NCBI RefSeq assembly: GCF_014269395.1
Contig: NZ_JACOGK010000013.1
Span: forward strand, 1-64,000
Direction: 5' to 3'
Source: Megasphaera hominis
GTDB taxonomy: Bacteria > Bacillota > Negativicutes > Veillonellales > Megasphaeraceae
DNA length: 64,000 nt
Below the pieces are notes generated by a model. It worked only from the letters and a program-made list of their open reading frames with translations, was not told the origin of the DNA and searched no databases. Shown here piece by piece: positions 42,691 through 51,995 of this stretch; the stretch's first letter is position 1; every line of letters starts with the position of its first letter. Made by a program: the position numbers and the translations under genes.

Positions 42691-43266
42691 GTGAAAAAAA
42701 TATGGCTGATCCGCCACGGTGAAAGTACAGCAAATGCCGGAGCTGCTACGGAAGACCATCGTACGATTCCCTTGTCTCCGCTGGGAGAAGAACAGGCTAA
42801 GGCTGTCAGCCTGATCGTGCCCCGCCCGGATCTTATCATCACCTCACCGTACGCACGGGCCCGGCAGACGGCGGCTCCCTTGTGCCGCCTATATCCGGAC
42901 GTGCCTGTAGAGGTTTGGCCGTCAGTGCATGAATTTGTATACCTTTCACCCCGTACCTGCGTAGGTACGACGTCGGCCCAGCGCCGGCCCAGGGTGATTG
43001 CGTATTGGCGCAATCTGAACCCGGACTATGTGGATGCCGGTGATGCAGAGAGCTATAGAGACCTCGTGTCACGCATTACAGAAACCCTGTCAGCTCTGGA
43101 AAAACGGCGTGAGCATTTTATCGTCATTTTTACGCACGCCCAGTTCATTCGCAACCTGCTCCTCGTCCGGCACGAGCCCGGTTTGGCAGCAGCTGCCTAT
43201 ATGCACCGCTTTTTGCACAGCCCGGCCATCAAAAATGGCCAAATTGTTGAAATCACGCTGCCCTGA
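42691..43266 (+). CDS. Histidine phosphatase family protein
   Basis: The 191-residue protein has the phosphoglycerate-mutase-like signature LIRHGEST with catalytic H9, TSPYARARQTA, and the second His in FTHAQFIR. It removes or transfers phosphate through a phospho-His intermediate. The substrate is unknown. The start is GTG at 42691 after AAAAGGA. It stands alone between the dfx terminator and the rpsD promoter. Confidence 0.88.
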   Translation: MKKIWLIRHGESTANAGAATEDHRTIPLSPLGEEQAKAVSLIVPRPDLIITSPYARARQTAAPLCRLYPDVPVEVWPSVHEFVYLSPRTCVGTTSAQRRPRVIAYWRNLNPDYVDAGDAESYRDLVSRITETLSALEKRREHFIVIFTHAQFIRNLLLVRHEPGLAAAAYMHRFLHSPAIKNGQIVEITLP

Positions 43267-43283
43267 TCCAAGGGCGGATAAAG

Positions 43284-43312
43284 TTGACAGGGATTCGTAA
43301 TTGTGATAGAAT
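43284..43312 (+). promoter_or_regulatory. Strong promoter of rpsD
   Basis: TTGACA (43284-43289) and TAGAAT (43307-43312) are 17 bp apart. The leader of about 50 nt contains a small CTGCA...TGCAG hairpin just before AGGTGATG, which could take part in S4 autoregulation. Confidence 0.8.
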
Positions 43313-43370
43313 AACAACACTGCATTGTGTGCAGAAAATATCTAATTATTTACTATGAGGTGATGTAGAA

Positions 43371-43958
43371 ATGGCAACGAGGAGAGACCCGCGTTTTAAG
43401 GAATGTCGCCGGTTCGGACTGAATGTGTACGGACATCCTAAGGCATTAAAACGCGTTAAGAAAGATCAGCGTCAGAAGAAAATGTCTGAATATGGTACAC
43501 AGTTATTGGAAAAACAGAAGCTCCGTGCATATTACAACTTGCTGGAACGTCAGTTTGTCCGTTATTATGATAAAGCTAAGAAGATGGAAGGCGTTACAGG
43601 CCAGAACATGCTGAAACTGCTGGAATGCCGCCTCGATAACCTGGTTTATCGTATTGGCTTCGCTAATTCCATCCGTCAGGCTCGTCAGATGGTAAACCAC
43701 GGCCACATCCTTGTCGATGGCAAGCGGTGCGATATTCCGTCGGCTAACGTCAAAGTGGGTTCCGTTATTTCCCTGAAAGAAAGCTCTCGTTCGAATGAAA
43801 TGTTCAAAAAATCTTTCACAGAACTGAAATCTTTCGATGTCGCTTATATCGACAAAGACTTCGATAACTTTGCTGGTACCCTTACCCGCATTCCGGAACG
43901 TGACGAACTCCCTATCGAAATCAACGAAACGCTTATCGTCGAATTGTACAGCAAATAA
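43371..43958 (+). CDS. rpsD: 30S ribosomal protein S4
   Basis: The 195-residue protein binds 16S rRNA early in small-subunit assembly. It has RFKECRRFG near the N-terminus and an S4 domain ([32 protein letters not shown]). The N-terminal zinc-binding cysteines of some S4 forms are missing; only one Cys remains there. As in Bacillus, rpsD is a single gene away from the alpha operon and probably controls its own leader. AGGTGATG precedes the ATG. Confidence 0.98.
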   Translation: MATRRDPRFKECRRFGLNVYGHPKALKRVKKDQRQKKMSEYGTQLLEKQKLRAYYNLLERQFVRYYDKAKKMEGVTGQNMLKLLECRLDNLVYRIGFANSIRQARQMVNHGHILVDGKRCDIPSANVKVGSVISLKESSRSNEMFKKSFTELKSFDVAYIDKDFDNFAGTLTRIPERDELPIEINETLIVELYSK

Positions 43959-43991
43959 TAATCATATTTGGCGATACACAAACCTATGCAG

Positions 43992-44024
43992 AAAACAGGA
44001 AACCTTCGGGTTTCCTGTTTTTTT
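43992..44024 (+). terminator. Terminator after rpsD
   Basis: A perfect 13-bp stem (43992-44004 with 44009-44021) has a TTCG tetraloop and a T-run. Confidence 0.93.
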
Positions 44025-44110
44025 ATGCTGTCGTGCGGCTCCGTTTGTGATACATTGCTTTCCGTGATACAATCGAAGTATCATTTTGTTACTTACGAGG
44101 AGGAGTTTGT

Positions 44111-45091
44111 ATGAAATCCCGCATTTATATTATTGGCTGTGGCGGCACTATTGCCGGCCGGGCCGGTGCTGCTGATGAATTGCTTGGTTATCAGGCCGGT
44201 GAAGTTTCTGTTGCCGAATTGATCGCGTCCGTACCGGCACTGGCTGAATACGCCTCTATTGCAGGCGAACAATACTGCAATATCGATAGTTCGTCTATGA
44301 CGGAAGAGCTATTGACCGGTCTTTCCGCACGGATTCAGGCCGTAGCAGACCGGGACGACGTGGACGGTATCGTCGTGACGCACGGTACGGATTCTATGGA
44401 TGAAACGGCCTATTTTCTCAATCTGACTGTGCATACGCACAAGCCCATTGTGATCGTCGGCGCCATGCGTCCGGCTACGGCCATCAGTGCCGATGGCCCG
44501 CTAAACCTGCTGGAAGCAGTACGGCTTGCAGCCTGCCCGGAAGCCGGTGACTATGGCGTTTTGCAGCTCATGAATAGTTCTATCTGCGCGGCCCGGTACG
44601 TAGAAAAAACAGATACGACCCATGTCCACGCTTTTTCTGATGGCCAGCTGGGGTATGTGGGCTTTATGCAGGACGGTGTCCCCGTTTTTTATCAAAAGCC
44701 TTTACGTAAGCACACGTATACATCTGAATGGACGTGCCAGGCTGGGAAACGCCTGCCGGCAGTCTGGATCATCTATTGCCATATCGGCATGAGTGAAGAC
44801 CTCATCGAAGCCGCTTTGGCAGCCCATGTGGAGGGACTCGTATTTTGTGGTTTTGGCCATGGCAACCTGCCTCTTTATCTTAAGGAAGGGCTCGAAAAGG
44901 CCCTAGGCCAGGGCGTCGTCGTTGTCCGTGCGACGCGGGCTTCCGGCGGTATCGTCAGTCCTGTGCCGCAATGGCCCGGAGTCGTCGGTGCCGATAATCT
45001 GTCACCGCAAAAGGCACGCCTCCTGTTACAGCTCATACTGGAAAAGACACACGATCCGGAAGCTGTGCAGCAGTACTTCCAGCTGTACTGA
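44111..45091 (+). CDS. Asparaginase family protein
   Basis: The 326-residue enzyme hydrolyses asparagine to aspartate and ammonia. The two catalytic Thr sites are present, in GCGGTIAGR (T13) and VVTHGTDSMDETAY. GAMRPATAISADGPLNLL and RATRASGGIV are also family hallmarks. There is no signal peptide, so it should be cytoplasmic, although its sequence is closer to the periplasmic type II class by eye. GAGGAGGAG precedes the ATG. The SLH genes follow 125 bp later behind their own promoter region. Confidence 0.9.
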   Translation: MKSRIYIIGCGGTIAGRAGAADELLGYQAGEVSVAELIASVPALAEYASIAGEQYCNIDSSSMTEELLTGLSARIQAVADRDDVDGIVVTHGTDSMDETAYFLNLTVHTHKPIVIVGAMRPATAISADGPLNLLEAVRLAACPEAGDYGVLQLMNSSICAARYVEKTDTTHVHAFSDGQLGYVGFMQDGVPVFYQKPLRKHTYTSEWTCQAGKRLPAVWIIYCHIGMSEDLIEAALAAHVEGLVFCGFGHGNLPLYLKEGLEKALGQGVVVVRATRASGGIVSPVPQWPGVVGADNLSPQKARLLLQLILEKTHDPEAVQQYFQLY

Positions 45092-45216
45092 CAGGCGTCA
45101 GCCTTGTGACACGGCGTGCTATATGATAAAATATGATAAATAGAGTCAATCATCAGACTGACCTTGTTTGGCCTGATATAACGAGTACTATAGACCTTGG
45201 ATAGGAGTGGGATACC

Positions 45217-46248
45217 ATGAAAAAATATACGAAGTTTCTGGCAGTAGCAGCCCTTGCCGCGGCCATGAGCAGTGGCGCCATGGCTGCAGGAACTGTCAGT
45301 GGTTTACAGGATATTGACAGCTATTGGGGTAAGAGTGCAATAGAATATTTCTATGATAATCATTATATTAGCGGCAGCAACGGGTATTTCTATCCGAATG
45401 ATCCGATTACGCGGGAAAGCATTGCCTCCATTTTGGATAATATGCTGGGTGAAAACGATACTGTCCTGCGCTCTGATTTTAAAGACGTTCGCGGCCGCTG
45501 GTCTGAACGGGCCATTGCCTCACTCGTAGATAAACAGATTATGAGCGGCTATAAGGATAATACGTTCCGCCCGACACAGGATATTACGCGTCAGGAATTT
45601 GCCGTTATTGCCTACAATTATATGAACTATAAGGGCATTATCGTGCAGGATACGGCAACGCCGTATACCGACGAAGCGTCCATTGCGCCGTGGGCGAAAA
45701 AAGCCGTCAATACGTTGTCTGCTGCCGGCTATATGCAGGGTGCCAACAACTATTTCCAGCCGAACCAAAAGGTAACCCGCGGGGAAGCTGTTAACGTCCT
45801 GTATCGCATTATCAACAACAGCCAGGGCAGTTCGGAAAAGCAAAATAGCCTGCAGACACAGGTCTTTAAAGACGTGACTGACGTGTACGGGTCGGTCAAA
45901 AACTTTGCCAAGGATGGCATTATGTACTGGATGGATAATAAACTTCACGTAGGCGTGAAGACCAAGGCTAACCAGGACAAGCTGGAACAGGTCATTGCTA
46001 CGGATTCGGCAATCCCTGCAGGCAGTGTTATTGTCCAGCGTTCGACGTACAGCTATAACGACTATAAAAATATCAAAGCCCAGGCAGAAAAAATCTATCG
46101 CGCAACTGAACCGACGGGCACGGCTGTAGAAACAAAAGAAGATTATTTGAATGAACGCGTAGACTTGATCGTCCCGTCGATCAGCAAAGAAACACAAGCG
46201 GCGTTAAATAAACAACTGGGCAGTGTACTGCGCATTGTCATCCAGTAA
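45217..46248 (+). CDS. Secreted SLH-domain protein
   Basis: The 343-residue protein has a Sec signal peptide (cut near AMAAG, residue 24) and three SLH domains: about residues 30-85, 88-147 (FKDVRGRWSERAIASLV...NTFRPTQDITRQEFAV) and 150-208. A C-terminal domain of about 115 residues follows. In Negativicutes SLH domains bind polyamine-modified peptidoglycan and tether the outer membrane. This protein lacks a beta-barrel, so it would sit in the periplasm. A close paralogue follows 19 bp later and shares the C-terminal domain. ATAGGAGTGG precedes the ATG. Confidence 0.88.
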   Translation: MKKYTKFLAVAALAAAMSSGAMAAGTVSGLQDIDSYWGKSAIEYFYDNHYISGSNGYFYPNDPITRESIASILDNMLGENDTVLRSDFKDVRGRWSERAIASLVDKQIMSGYKDNTFRPTQDITRQEFAVIAYNYMNYKGIIVQDTATPYTDEASIAPWAKKAVNTLSAAGYMQGANNYFQPNQKVTRGEAVNVLYRIINNSQGSSEKQNSLQTQVFKDVTDVYGSVKNFAKDGIMYWMDNKLHVGVKTKANQDKLEQVIATDSAIPAGSVIVQRSTYSYNDYKNIKAQAEKIYRATEPTGTAVETKEDYLNERVDLIVPSISKETQAALNKQLGSVLRIVIQ

Positions 46249-46267
46249 TCAGGCAGGAGGAATAATC

Positions 46268-47461
46268 ATGGTTAAGCGAAAGAAAGTTTTGGCTGTCTTG
46301 ACAGCCCTCGTTGCCTGCACGTCTTTTTCTGTGTTCGCAGCTGCGCCCTATACCGATCTGGGCGGCTTGAAGAGCCGCGTGGCGATCGATTATCTCTACG
46401 ATAATAACTGCCTGTCCTTTGCGCCGGGCACAACCTTTTCACCACAGCAGGTGCTGACCCGTGGCGATTTGGCACAACTTATTTATGGCACGGCTTTGAA
46501 TTTGCCGACAGCACCGTTGAATTTTACAGATGCGCCGTCTCCGAAGGCCAACGATGCGATGGCTGCCGTTGCCTCCCATGGCATTCTGGAGGGCTATGCG
46601 GATGGCTCCTTTAAACCTGACCAGCCGGTAACGCGGGAAGAATTTGCTGCTGTGTTATACCAGTATTTAAAGTACTGCGGCCTTACGGATGTCTCGCGTA
46701 CAGTAGCACCCTATGCGGACCAGGCCTCTATCGATGCAGCAGACCTGGAAGCGGTACAGTACTTGCATAATAAAAATCTCATGCTTTCCGCAGACAACCT
46801 GTTTCGTCCCAAAGACGGCATAACCCGGGCGGAAGCAGCGGAAACTATGTACCACGTGAGCCATTCTGACGGCGATTATGTATCCCATGTCGATGTAGAA
46901 CGGCAGGTCATCCGGGCGCTCAACGCGGAATATGGCAGTATGCCTGCCTATTTCCAGCAGGGGACGCTGTACTGGGATGGCAATAAACTCGTCTTGGGTA
47001 TGAAAACGGGACCGCATATGTTCCTCAATCAACGCCTGAAACGGGATGTCAGCCGCTATGATGTGCTGGAAATCCGTCCGGCCCGCTTTGCCCGGAGTGA
47101 TTATGACCAGCTCATGATGCGGGCTATTAATTGCATTGTTTCGGAAGAAGGCGTGCAGAATTATATCGGGGCTATGCCTGATTACAAGGCAGAACAAATT
47201 GACGTGATCGTGCGCCGGCCTTTAGCAGCTTCGACCTTACAAAAATTGGAAGAACGCGTAGGTAAAGGCATTGTCAGAATTCGGGATCTTCAGACCATTG
47301 CGGCGGCTAAGCCGGCAGTCCAGGCAGGCGACGCAACGGACGAAGACCTGACGGATACGCAGACGAATACAGATCGTGATGGCGCTAATGTGTACTCACC
47401 GCTGTATGATACGGCTACGAACAAAGCTGTCGATTCAGTTATTCAGGATACGATTAAATAA
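46268..47461 (+). CDS. Secreted SLH-domain protein, paralogue
   Basis: The 397-residue product has a signal peptide (cut near VFAAA, residue 25), three SLH domains (about 26-80, 82-143 with YADGSFKPDQPVTREEFAAVLY, and 145-205), and a C-terminal domain matching its neighbour's: YWDGNKLVLGMKT here, YWMDNKLHVGVKT there. After that it has an extra Asp/Thr-rich tail of about 60 residues. Tandem duplication and divergence are clear. ATG 46268 follows GCAGGAGGA. The two are one operon ending at the terminator at 47461. Confidence 0.88.
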   Translation: MVKRKKVLAVLTALVACTSFSVFAAAPYTDLGGLKSRVAIDYLYDNNCLSFAPGTTFSPQQVLTRGDLAQLIYGTALNLPTAPLNFTDAPSPKANDAMAAVASHGILEGYADGSFKPDQPVTREEFAAVLYQYLKYCGLTDVSRTVAPYADQASIDAADLEAVQYLHNKNLMLSADNLFRPKDGITRAEAAETMYHVSHSDGDYVSHVDVERQVIRALNAEYGSMPAYFQQGTLYWDGNKLVLGMKTGPHMFLNQRLKRDVSRYDVLEIRPARFARSDYDQLMMRAINCIVSEEGVQNYIGAMPDYKAEQIDVIVRRPLAASTLQKLEERVGKGIVRIRDLQTIAAAKPAVQAGDATDEDLTDTQTNTDRDGANVYSPLYDTATNKAVDSVIQDTIK

Positions 47462-47499
47462 AAAAACAACCTGTTCCTCTTGAAGGAACAGGTTGTTTT
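47461..47499. terminator. Bidirectional terminator between SLH and HAD genes
   Basis: A 16-bp perfect stem, AAAAACAACCTGTTCC (47461-47476) with 47484-47499, has A-run and T-run ends and lies between convergent genes. Confidence 0.92.
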
Positions 47500-47501
47500 T
47501 A

Positions 47502-48179
47502 TTAGTCGCCAGAAAGGAGGAGCGTCTGTAATTCTTGCGGCGTCTGTACGAGGTAGTCCGGCTGCAACGCTTCCAAAAAGGCCGGATCCCGGAAACCCCA
47601 GGTGACGAGGATAGAATCCAGGCCGGCATTATCTGCTGTGCGCTTATCTACCTCCGAATCGCCTATGTAGACGGCGTCTTCCTGGGCACAGCCCAGGCGC
47701 TTTAAGGCTTCCCAGACCATATCCGGCGCCGGTTTCTTTTGATAAAGCGGCGATTCACCCAGAGAAAACGTAACCAGGCCGGAGAAGAACTCTTCGTGCA
47801 GCGTCGTCACGGCAGCCTGGCCCTTGTTGGAAACGATCGCAGTCTGCCGTCCTGCGTCTTTTAGAGCCTGTAATAATTCGTGAATACCGGCGTACAGACA
47901 GGTGTGGCCGGCGCAATGAGCGCCATACCAGTCCTTGAATTCCCGGGCCAATTGTTCTTGTTCCGCCACCGGCAGATCAGGGACGGCCCGCTGAATCAGG
48001 CCAATATAGCCATAGCCCAGGCAGGCACGGACTTCCTGACTGGTTTTTTCCGGGAGTCCGTGCTGCCGGAAAATGTGAGCTAAGGAGTGGGTTAATTCAT
48101 CTAACGTATCGAGGACAGTTCCGTCCATATCGAAAATAATCGCTTTATATGGTTTCATAATACATGCCGGAATCGGCAT
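47502..48179 (-). CDS. HAD hydrolase, phosphoglycolate-phosphatase-like
   Basis: This 225-residue HAD protein has motif I DMDGTVLDTLDE, motif II IVSNKG, the Lys in YQKKPAPDMV and motif IV YIGDSEVDKRTADNAG. These resemble phosphoglycolate phosphatase (Gph/PGP) and pyrophosphatase PpaX. The substrate is not certain. On the minus strand AAAGGAGG lies 4 bp before the ATG at 48179; other ATGs at 48200 and 48158 are possible. It stands alone and converges on the SLH operon. Confidence 0.82.
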   Translation of the reverse strand: MPIPACIMKPYKAIIFDMDGTVLDTLDELTHSLAHIFRQHGLPEKTSQEVRACLGYGYIGLIQRAVPDLPVAEQEQLAREFKDWYGAHCAGHTCLYAGIHELLQALKDAGRQTAIVSNKGQAAVTTLHEEFFSGLVTFSLGESPLYQKKPAPDMVWEALKRLGCAQEDAVYIGDSEVDKRTADNAGLDSILVTWGFRDPAFLEALQPDYLVQTPQELQTLLLSGD

Positions 48180-48338
48180 AAGGCCTCCTTTGTTTAACAT
48201 GCTTTTTATTATACCACGGAATGGGGACAGAGACGAAAAATTACGTCATATCTGCCTTTTTCTAAACTGGAAGTTGTGTACTATCTATGGTAAAATAGGG
48301 CTTAAGATTATGTTATAGGTTATAGAGGAGAGGATGAA

Positions 48339-50387
48339 ATGTCTAGTTATTTGCCGTATATCATACTGGCAGGCGTAGTACTTGTTTTTTTCGTTATTTG
48401 CCTGATTTTCTTTTCCGGCAGCAAGGCTGAAAAAAGCCATAAAAAGCAGGAACGGGAAGAAGCCCAGCAGTTAGCGCAAAAGAAAGCTGAAGAAAAGGCC
48501 GCATGGGCACAAATCGAAGCCTTGCACAATGAACGGCAGGCTGAACGGGCTACAGCCCGGTCGCATACAGCGCCGGTACCCAAGATATCGACGGTAACCG
48601 TGCGGGAACGCCGGGAAAATCCGGAAGAAACCGCTTTTGTTACGACCAAAGGGGAAGCCGTTCGCCAGGATGGCCATATTGTCTATAAGGCTGCGGACAC
48701 GCAGCATAGCCATAAAACGGCAAAGGATAACCTCGACGCCACACGGGTCTTGTCACGTGATGAAATCATCGAGGCCATGGATAAAGTAGATAAAGAAGAA
48801 GCAGCGGCTTTCAAGGCGGAAGCAGAGGAAGCCAAAAAACGCCGTGAAGAGGAAGCAGCCCGGGCAGCGGAAAAGGAAGCGGCAGAACGCCAGGTTGCTG
48901 AAGCAGAGCGCCGCAGAAAACAGGCAGAAGCTCTGCGCCAGCGGCAGGAACAGGCTGCGGCACATAAGAAGGAAGAAACAAAGGAGGCCGGCGACCCTTC
49001 ATTAGCTCACATGGCTGCCGTCGTTTCGGCAGACCTGGCAGCTAAAAATGCGCCTGCCGGCGAAGCGGCAGCTACAGCCGCCACGACAGTCATTCCTGCT
49101 GTCAAGGTAGCGGCTGCTGTTGCTGACAGTGCCGGCGACCAGACACAGATTATGCCGCCCGTGAAGGCAAGAACACACACCCTCTCATCCAATGCACCAG
49201 GTGATGAAACACGCCGCATGGAACCTGTACAGGTAGATACAGCCAGCAAAGATACCGGTGCGAACCGGCCTGTACAGGCTGCGGGCAAGACTACGGACAG
49301 ACGGACCCAGAGCCGGGCTGCGGCAGAGGCCAGAAAAAGCCCATGGGGCAATGAATTACCGGCATCGGGAACAGAAACACGCCCTGTGTCCCACGATTCG
49401 ATCTGGGCCTCGGATACGGTGGAAAATTCTTCTATTATCCGCGAATGTGCCCATCACTTCATGGGTCAGTATGGCATTGCCACAGAAGAATTTCAGCAGA
49501 ATGTCAACAATATTACAGCAGCAGCCTTTAACCGTGTGGGCTGCAAAACCGATGCCGAACGGGAAAAGATGGTAGCACCGCTTATCGTACAGGAAGCCCT
49601 GCAGAATTTGCAGAAGGCCTACGTGTCGGATCCACAGGATTATGTTGCCACAATGGGACTGCGTGCCTTTTATGATATCGTCTGCTGCCCTGCCGTTTCT
49701 ACACGGCACCTGGTAGCCATCGATGCCCTGAAAGTAATGCCTTACCTGAACCGTTCCCATTATCAGATTTTGGCTCTCTTGTTGCTCTTCCTTTACTCGC
49801 GTAATTCCCACAATGTAGATAAGGCGACATTTGGCCAATACATTGATAAATACGTCATGCCTTTCCTCGATCATTTTCCGACGGAACGGCCCTATTATCA
49901 GCAGCTCGACTATTTACATTGTACGGCGCTAGAAACGAAGGAAACACGCTTTGCCGAAATTCTGGCAGACTCGTATCCGCTCTTGTTCCGTTACCGTGGC
50001 TTTACAGAAGAAGAACTGCGCAAGGCCTTGAAAGGACAGCGGATTCCGCGGGAATATATCGTTCGCTCCTTTAATTCACCGCTCATCAAGTTAGCTCTCG
50101 TCGATGATACGATGGCTATCCGCTACTTCCGCACAACCGGTATTACAGAACGGGAAATGCAGGACCGTCTCTTGCGTCTGGCTAAAAAACGGCCGTGTAA
50201 TTTTGCCGGTGAGGAAGCCCTGGATGTCATGGAAGATATTTCGCCTATCCTGGCCGACTTGGGAGATATTTGGGATAGCACGCTCTTACGGATTTCTACT
50301 CTGTCTCTCTTGGGCCTCTATTTGGCACAAGGCTATGTGAAAGAAACCATTGGTGAAGAATTTGACCTGTCACGCTGGTTTGAATAA
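48339..50387 (+). CDS. Large membrane-anchored coiled-coil protein, unknown
   Basis: The 682-residue protein has one N-terminal membrane helix (residues 5-26). A charged, Ala/Glu/Lys-rich region of about 200 residues follows (long coiled coil near 145-225), then an Ala/Thr-rich disordered linker. A helical C-terminal domain of about 320 residues starts near SIIRECAHHFMGQYG and includes NRSHYQILALLLLFLYSRN. With no signal cleavage, the bulk is probably cytoplasmic. I cannot assign a family. It lies 12 bp before galU, so both may belong to one envelope-related operon. GAGGAGAGG precedes the ATG. Confidence 0.7.
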   Translation: MSSYLPYIILAGVVLVFFVICLIFFSGSKAEKSHKKQEREEAQQLAQKKAEEKAAWAQIEALHNERQAERATARSHTAPVPKISTVTVRERRENPEETAFVTTKGEAVRQDGHIVYKAADTQHSHKTAKDNLDATRVLSRDEIIEAMDKVDKEEAAAFKAEAEEAKKRREEEAARAAEKEAAERQVAEAERRRKQAEALRQRQEQAAAHKKEETKEAGDPSLAHMAAVVSADLAAKNAPAGEAAATAATTVIPAVKVAAAVADSAGDQTQIMPPVKARTHTLSSNAPGDETRRMEPVQVDTASKDTGANRPVQAAGKTTDRRTQSRAAAEARKSPWGNELPASGTETRPVSHDSIWASDTVENSSIIRECAHHFMGQYGIATEEFQQNVNNITAAAFNRVGCKTDAEREKMVAPLIVQEALQNLQKAYVSDPQDYVATMGLRAFYDIVCCPAVSTRHLVAIDALKVMPYLNRSHYQILALLLLFLYSRNSHNVDKATFGQYIDKYVMPFLDHFPTERPYYQQLDYLHCTALETKETRFAEILADSYPLLFRYRGFTEEELRKALKGQRIPREYIVRSFNSPLIKLALVDDTMAIRYFRTTGITEREMQDRLLRLAKKRPCNFAGEEALDVMEDISPILADLGDIWDSTLLRISTLSLLGLYLAQGYVKETIGEEFDLSRWFE

Positions 50388-50399
50388 GGAGGCAAGGGT

Positions 50400-51269
50400 A
50401 TGAAGAAAATTCGTAAAGCCGTTATTCCCGCAGCCGGGTTTGGCACGCGATTTTTGCCGGCTACAAAAGCAACACCGAAAGAAATGCTGCCCATTGTGGA
50501 CAAACCGACCATTCAGTATATTGTAGAAGAAGCATTGCAGAGTGGTATCGAAGAAATCCTGATCATCAGTGGACATGCGAAACGGGCCATTGAAGATCAC
50601 TTTGATACAAATATTGCCTTGGAGCTAAACCTGCAGGAACATCATAAGACGGAACTGTTACGAATGGTCCGCAGTATTTCGGAGATCAATATCCATTATA
50701 TCCGGCAAAAGCACATGCGCGGCTTAGGCGATGCCATCCTCTGTGCCCAATCGTTCATTGACGATGAACCTTTTGCTGTACTGCTGGGGGACGATGTCGT
50801 CTACAATGAAACTGTGCCGGCCTTACGGCAAATGATCGATATGTATAATAAGGTTGGTGCTACCGTTCTGGGCTGTCAGGAAGTACCCCGGGATAAGGTA
50901 TCCGCCTATGGCATCGTCAAGGGCGTACCTGCGCCGGATGCAAAGCTGATGCGGGTCACGAATATGATCGAAAAGCCTAGCATTGAAGAAGCGCCGAGCC
51001 GTATTGCCGTCTTGGGCCGTTACATCATCACACCGGATATTTTTGAAATTTTGCGCCGTACGGAACCGGGCAAGGGCGGTGAAGTACAGCTGACCGATGC
51101 CTTGCAAACTATGGCGTCCAGGGAAGCTGTCTATGCCTATTGCTTTACAGGCAAACGCTATGACGTAGGAGACAAACTGGGCTTCTTAAAAGCCACTGTA
51201 GAATACGCCTTGCGCCGTCCTGATTTGGGCCAGGAATTCCGGGATTATTTAAAAAGCCTTTCTCTATAA
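50400..51269 (+). CDS. galU: UTP-glucose-1-phosphate uridylyltransferase
   Basis: The 289-residue enzyme makes UDP-glucose, used for lipopolysaccharide and other glycans. It has the nucleotide-binding AAGFGTRFLPATKATPKEML at the start, then KPTIQYIVEEA, LLGDDVV (metal-binding Asp), MIEKP, GRYIITPDIF and GKRYDVGDKLGFL. AAGGAGGC precedes the ATG. It is probably co-transcribed with the unknown coiled-coil gene upstream and ends at a strong terminator. Confidence 0.96.
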   Translation: MKKIRKAVIPAAGFGTRFLPATKATPKEMLPIVDKPTIQYIVEEALQSGIEEILIISGHAKRAIEDHFDTNIALELNLQEHHKTELLRMVRSISEINIHYIRQKHMRGLGDAILCAQSFIDDEPFAVLLGDDVVYNETVPALRQMIDMYNKVGATVLGCQEVPRDKVSAYGIVKGVPAPDAKLMRVTNMIEKPSIEEAPSRIAVLGRYIITPDIFEILRRTEPGKGGEVQLTDALQTMASREAVYAYCFTGKRYDVGDKLGFLKATVEYALRRPDLGQEFRDYLKSLSL

Positions 51270-51275
51270 TATAGG

Positions 51276-51315
51276 GCAGGGAAAGCAGACGTTCGTCTGC
51301 TTTCCCTGCTTTTTT
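51276..51315 (+). terminator. Terminator after galU
   Basis: GCAGGGAAAGCAGAC (51276-51290) pairs perfectly with 51295-51309 around GTTC and is followed by six T. Confidence 0.93.
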
Positions 51316-51419
51316 ATTTTCTCGGCCAGTAAACCAGCAGAAATAACATTGTGATTAGAAGAAAAAATGATAAGGTCAAAAAGGCAACGATGCTATACCT
51401 AAAGGACACCATAGAGGTG

Positions 51420-51448
51420 TTGATTATTGAGAATTTGCATGCTATACT
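51420..51448 (+). promoter_or_regulatory. Promoter of the rseC-like gene
   Basis: TTGATT (51420-51425) and TATACT (51443-51448) are 17 bp apart, about 60 bp before the start codon. Confidence 0.65.
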
Positions 51449-51507
51449 AGCTTTGAAAAGCAAAAGATAATTATTCTTCATAACATAGGATGAAAGAAGG
51501 GGTCTTT

Positions 51508-51927
51508 ATGAAGATCGAAGAAGGTACGATCGTAGGGATCAACGATAATGGATTGGCAGATGTGAAGGTTGGCCGTCATTCCGATTGCATGGCTTGCGGT
51601 GCTTGCGATGGCGCACAAAATATAGTCGTTCAGGCGTTAAATCCTGTAGGCGCTGAAGTGGGGCAGCATGTCAAGTTTGAAATGCGGGAAACGAACATCG
51701 TCATTGGCGCGTTTGTCTGTTTTGTCATGCCCCTCCTGGTTGCGGCAGCAGGCGTGTTTATCGGCCATTGGATCGCCCTTTCCCAGGGACTGAATGAAAT
51801 TAACCTGGAAATTGCCGGCGGCATTATCGGTTTTCTCCTCGGCGCTGTCGGTGTCAAGCTCTTTGACCGTTCTTTAAGCAACGATGCCAATGCAAAACCG
51901 AAGATTGTCGAAGTACTAGTCAGATAA
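51508..51927 (+). CDS. RseC/MucC-family positive regulator of electron-transfer systems
   Basis: The 139-residue membrane protein has an N-terminal soluble part with a cysteine motif CMACGAC (C27, C30, C33), two membrane helices (near 72-95 and 105-125), and a short tail. The family (RseC, SoxR-reducing-system C, RnfH-linked) is tied to Rnf-type complexes or redox sensing. The Cys motif may bind a metal or cluster. Its role here is not established. GAAGGGG sets the ATG at 51508. It stands alone between two terminators. Confidence 0.82.
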   Translation: MKIEEGTIVGINDNGLADVKVGRHSDCMACGACDGAQNIVVQALNPVGAEVGQHVKFEMRETNIVIGAFVCFVMPLLVAAAGVFIGHWIALSQGLNEINLEIAGGIIGFLLGAVGVKLFDRSLSNDANAKPKIVEVLVR

Positions 51928-51932
51928 GTGAC

Positions 51933-51976
51933 AAAAAGCCCCTTCCGGAACGAGTGCTCTGGAAGGGGCTTTTTTC
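51933..51976. terminator. Bidirectional terminator
   Basis: AAAAAGCCCCTTCC (51933-51946) pairs with GGAAGGGGCTTTTT (51961-51974), between convergent genes. Confidence 0.92.
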
Positions 51977-51995
51977 GTTATACTGGTACGCGTTG

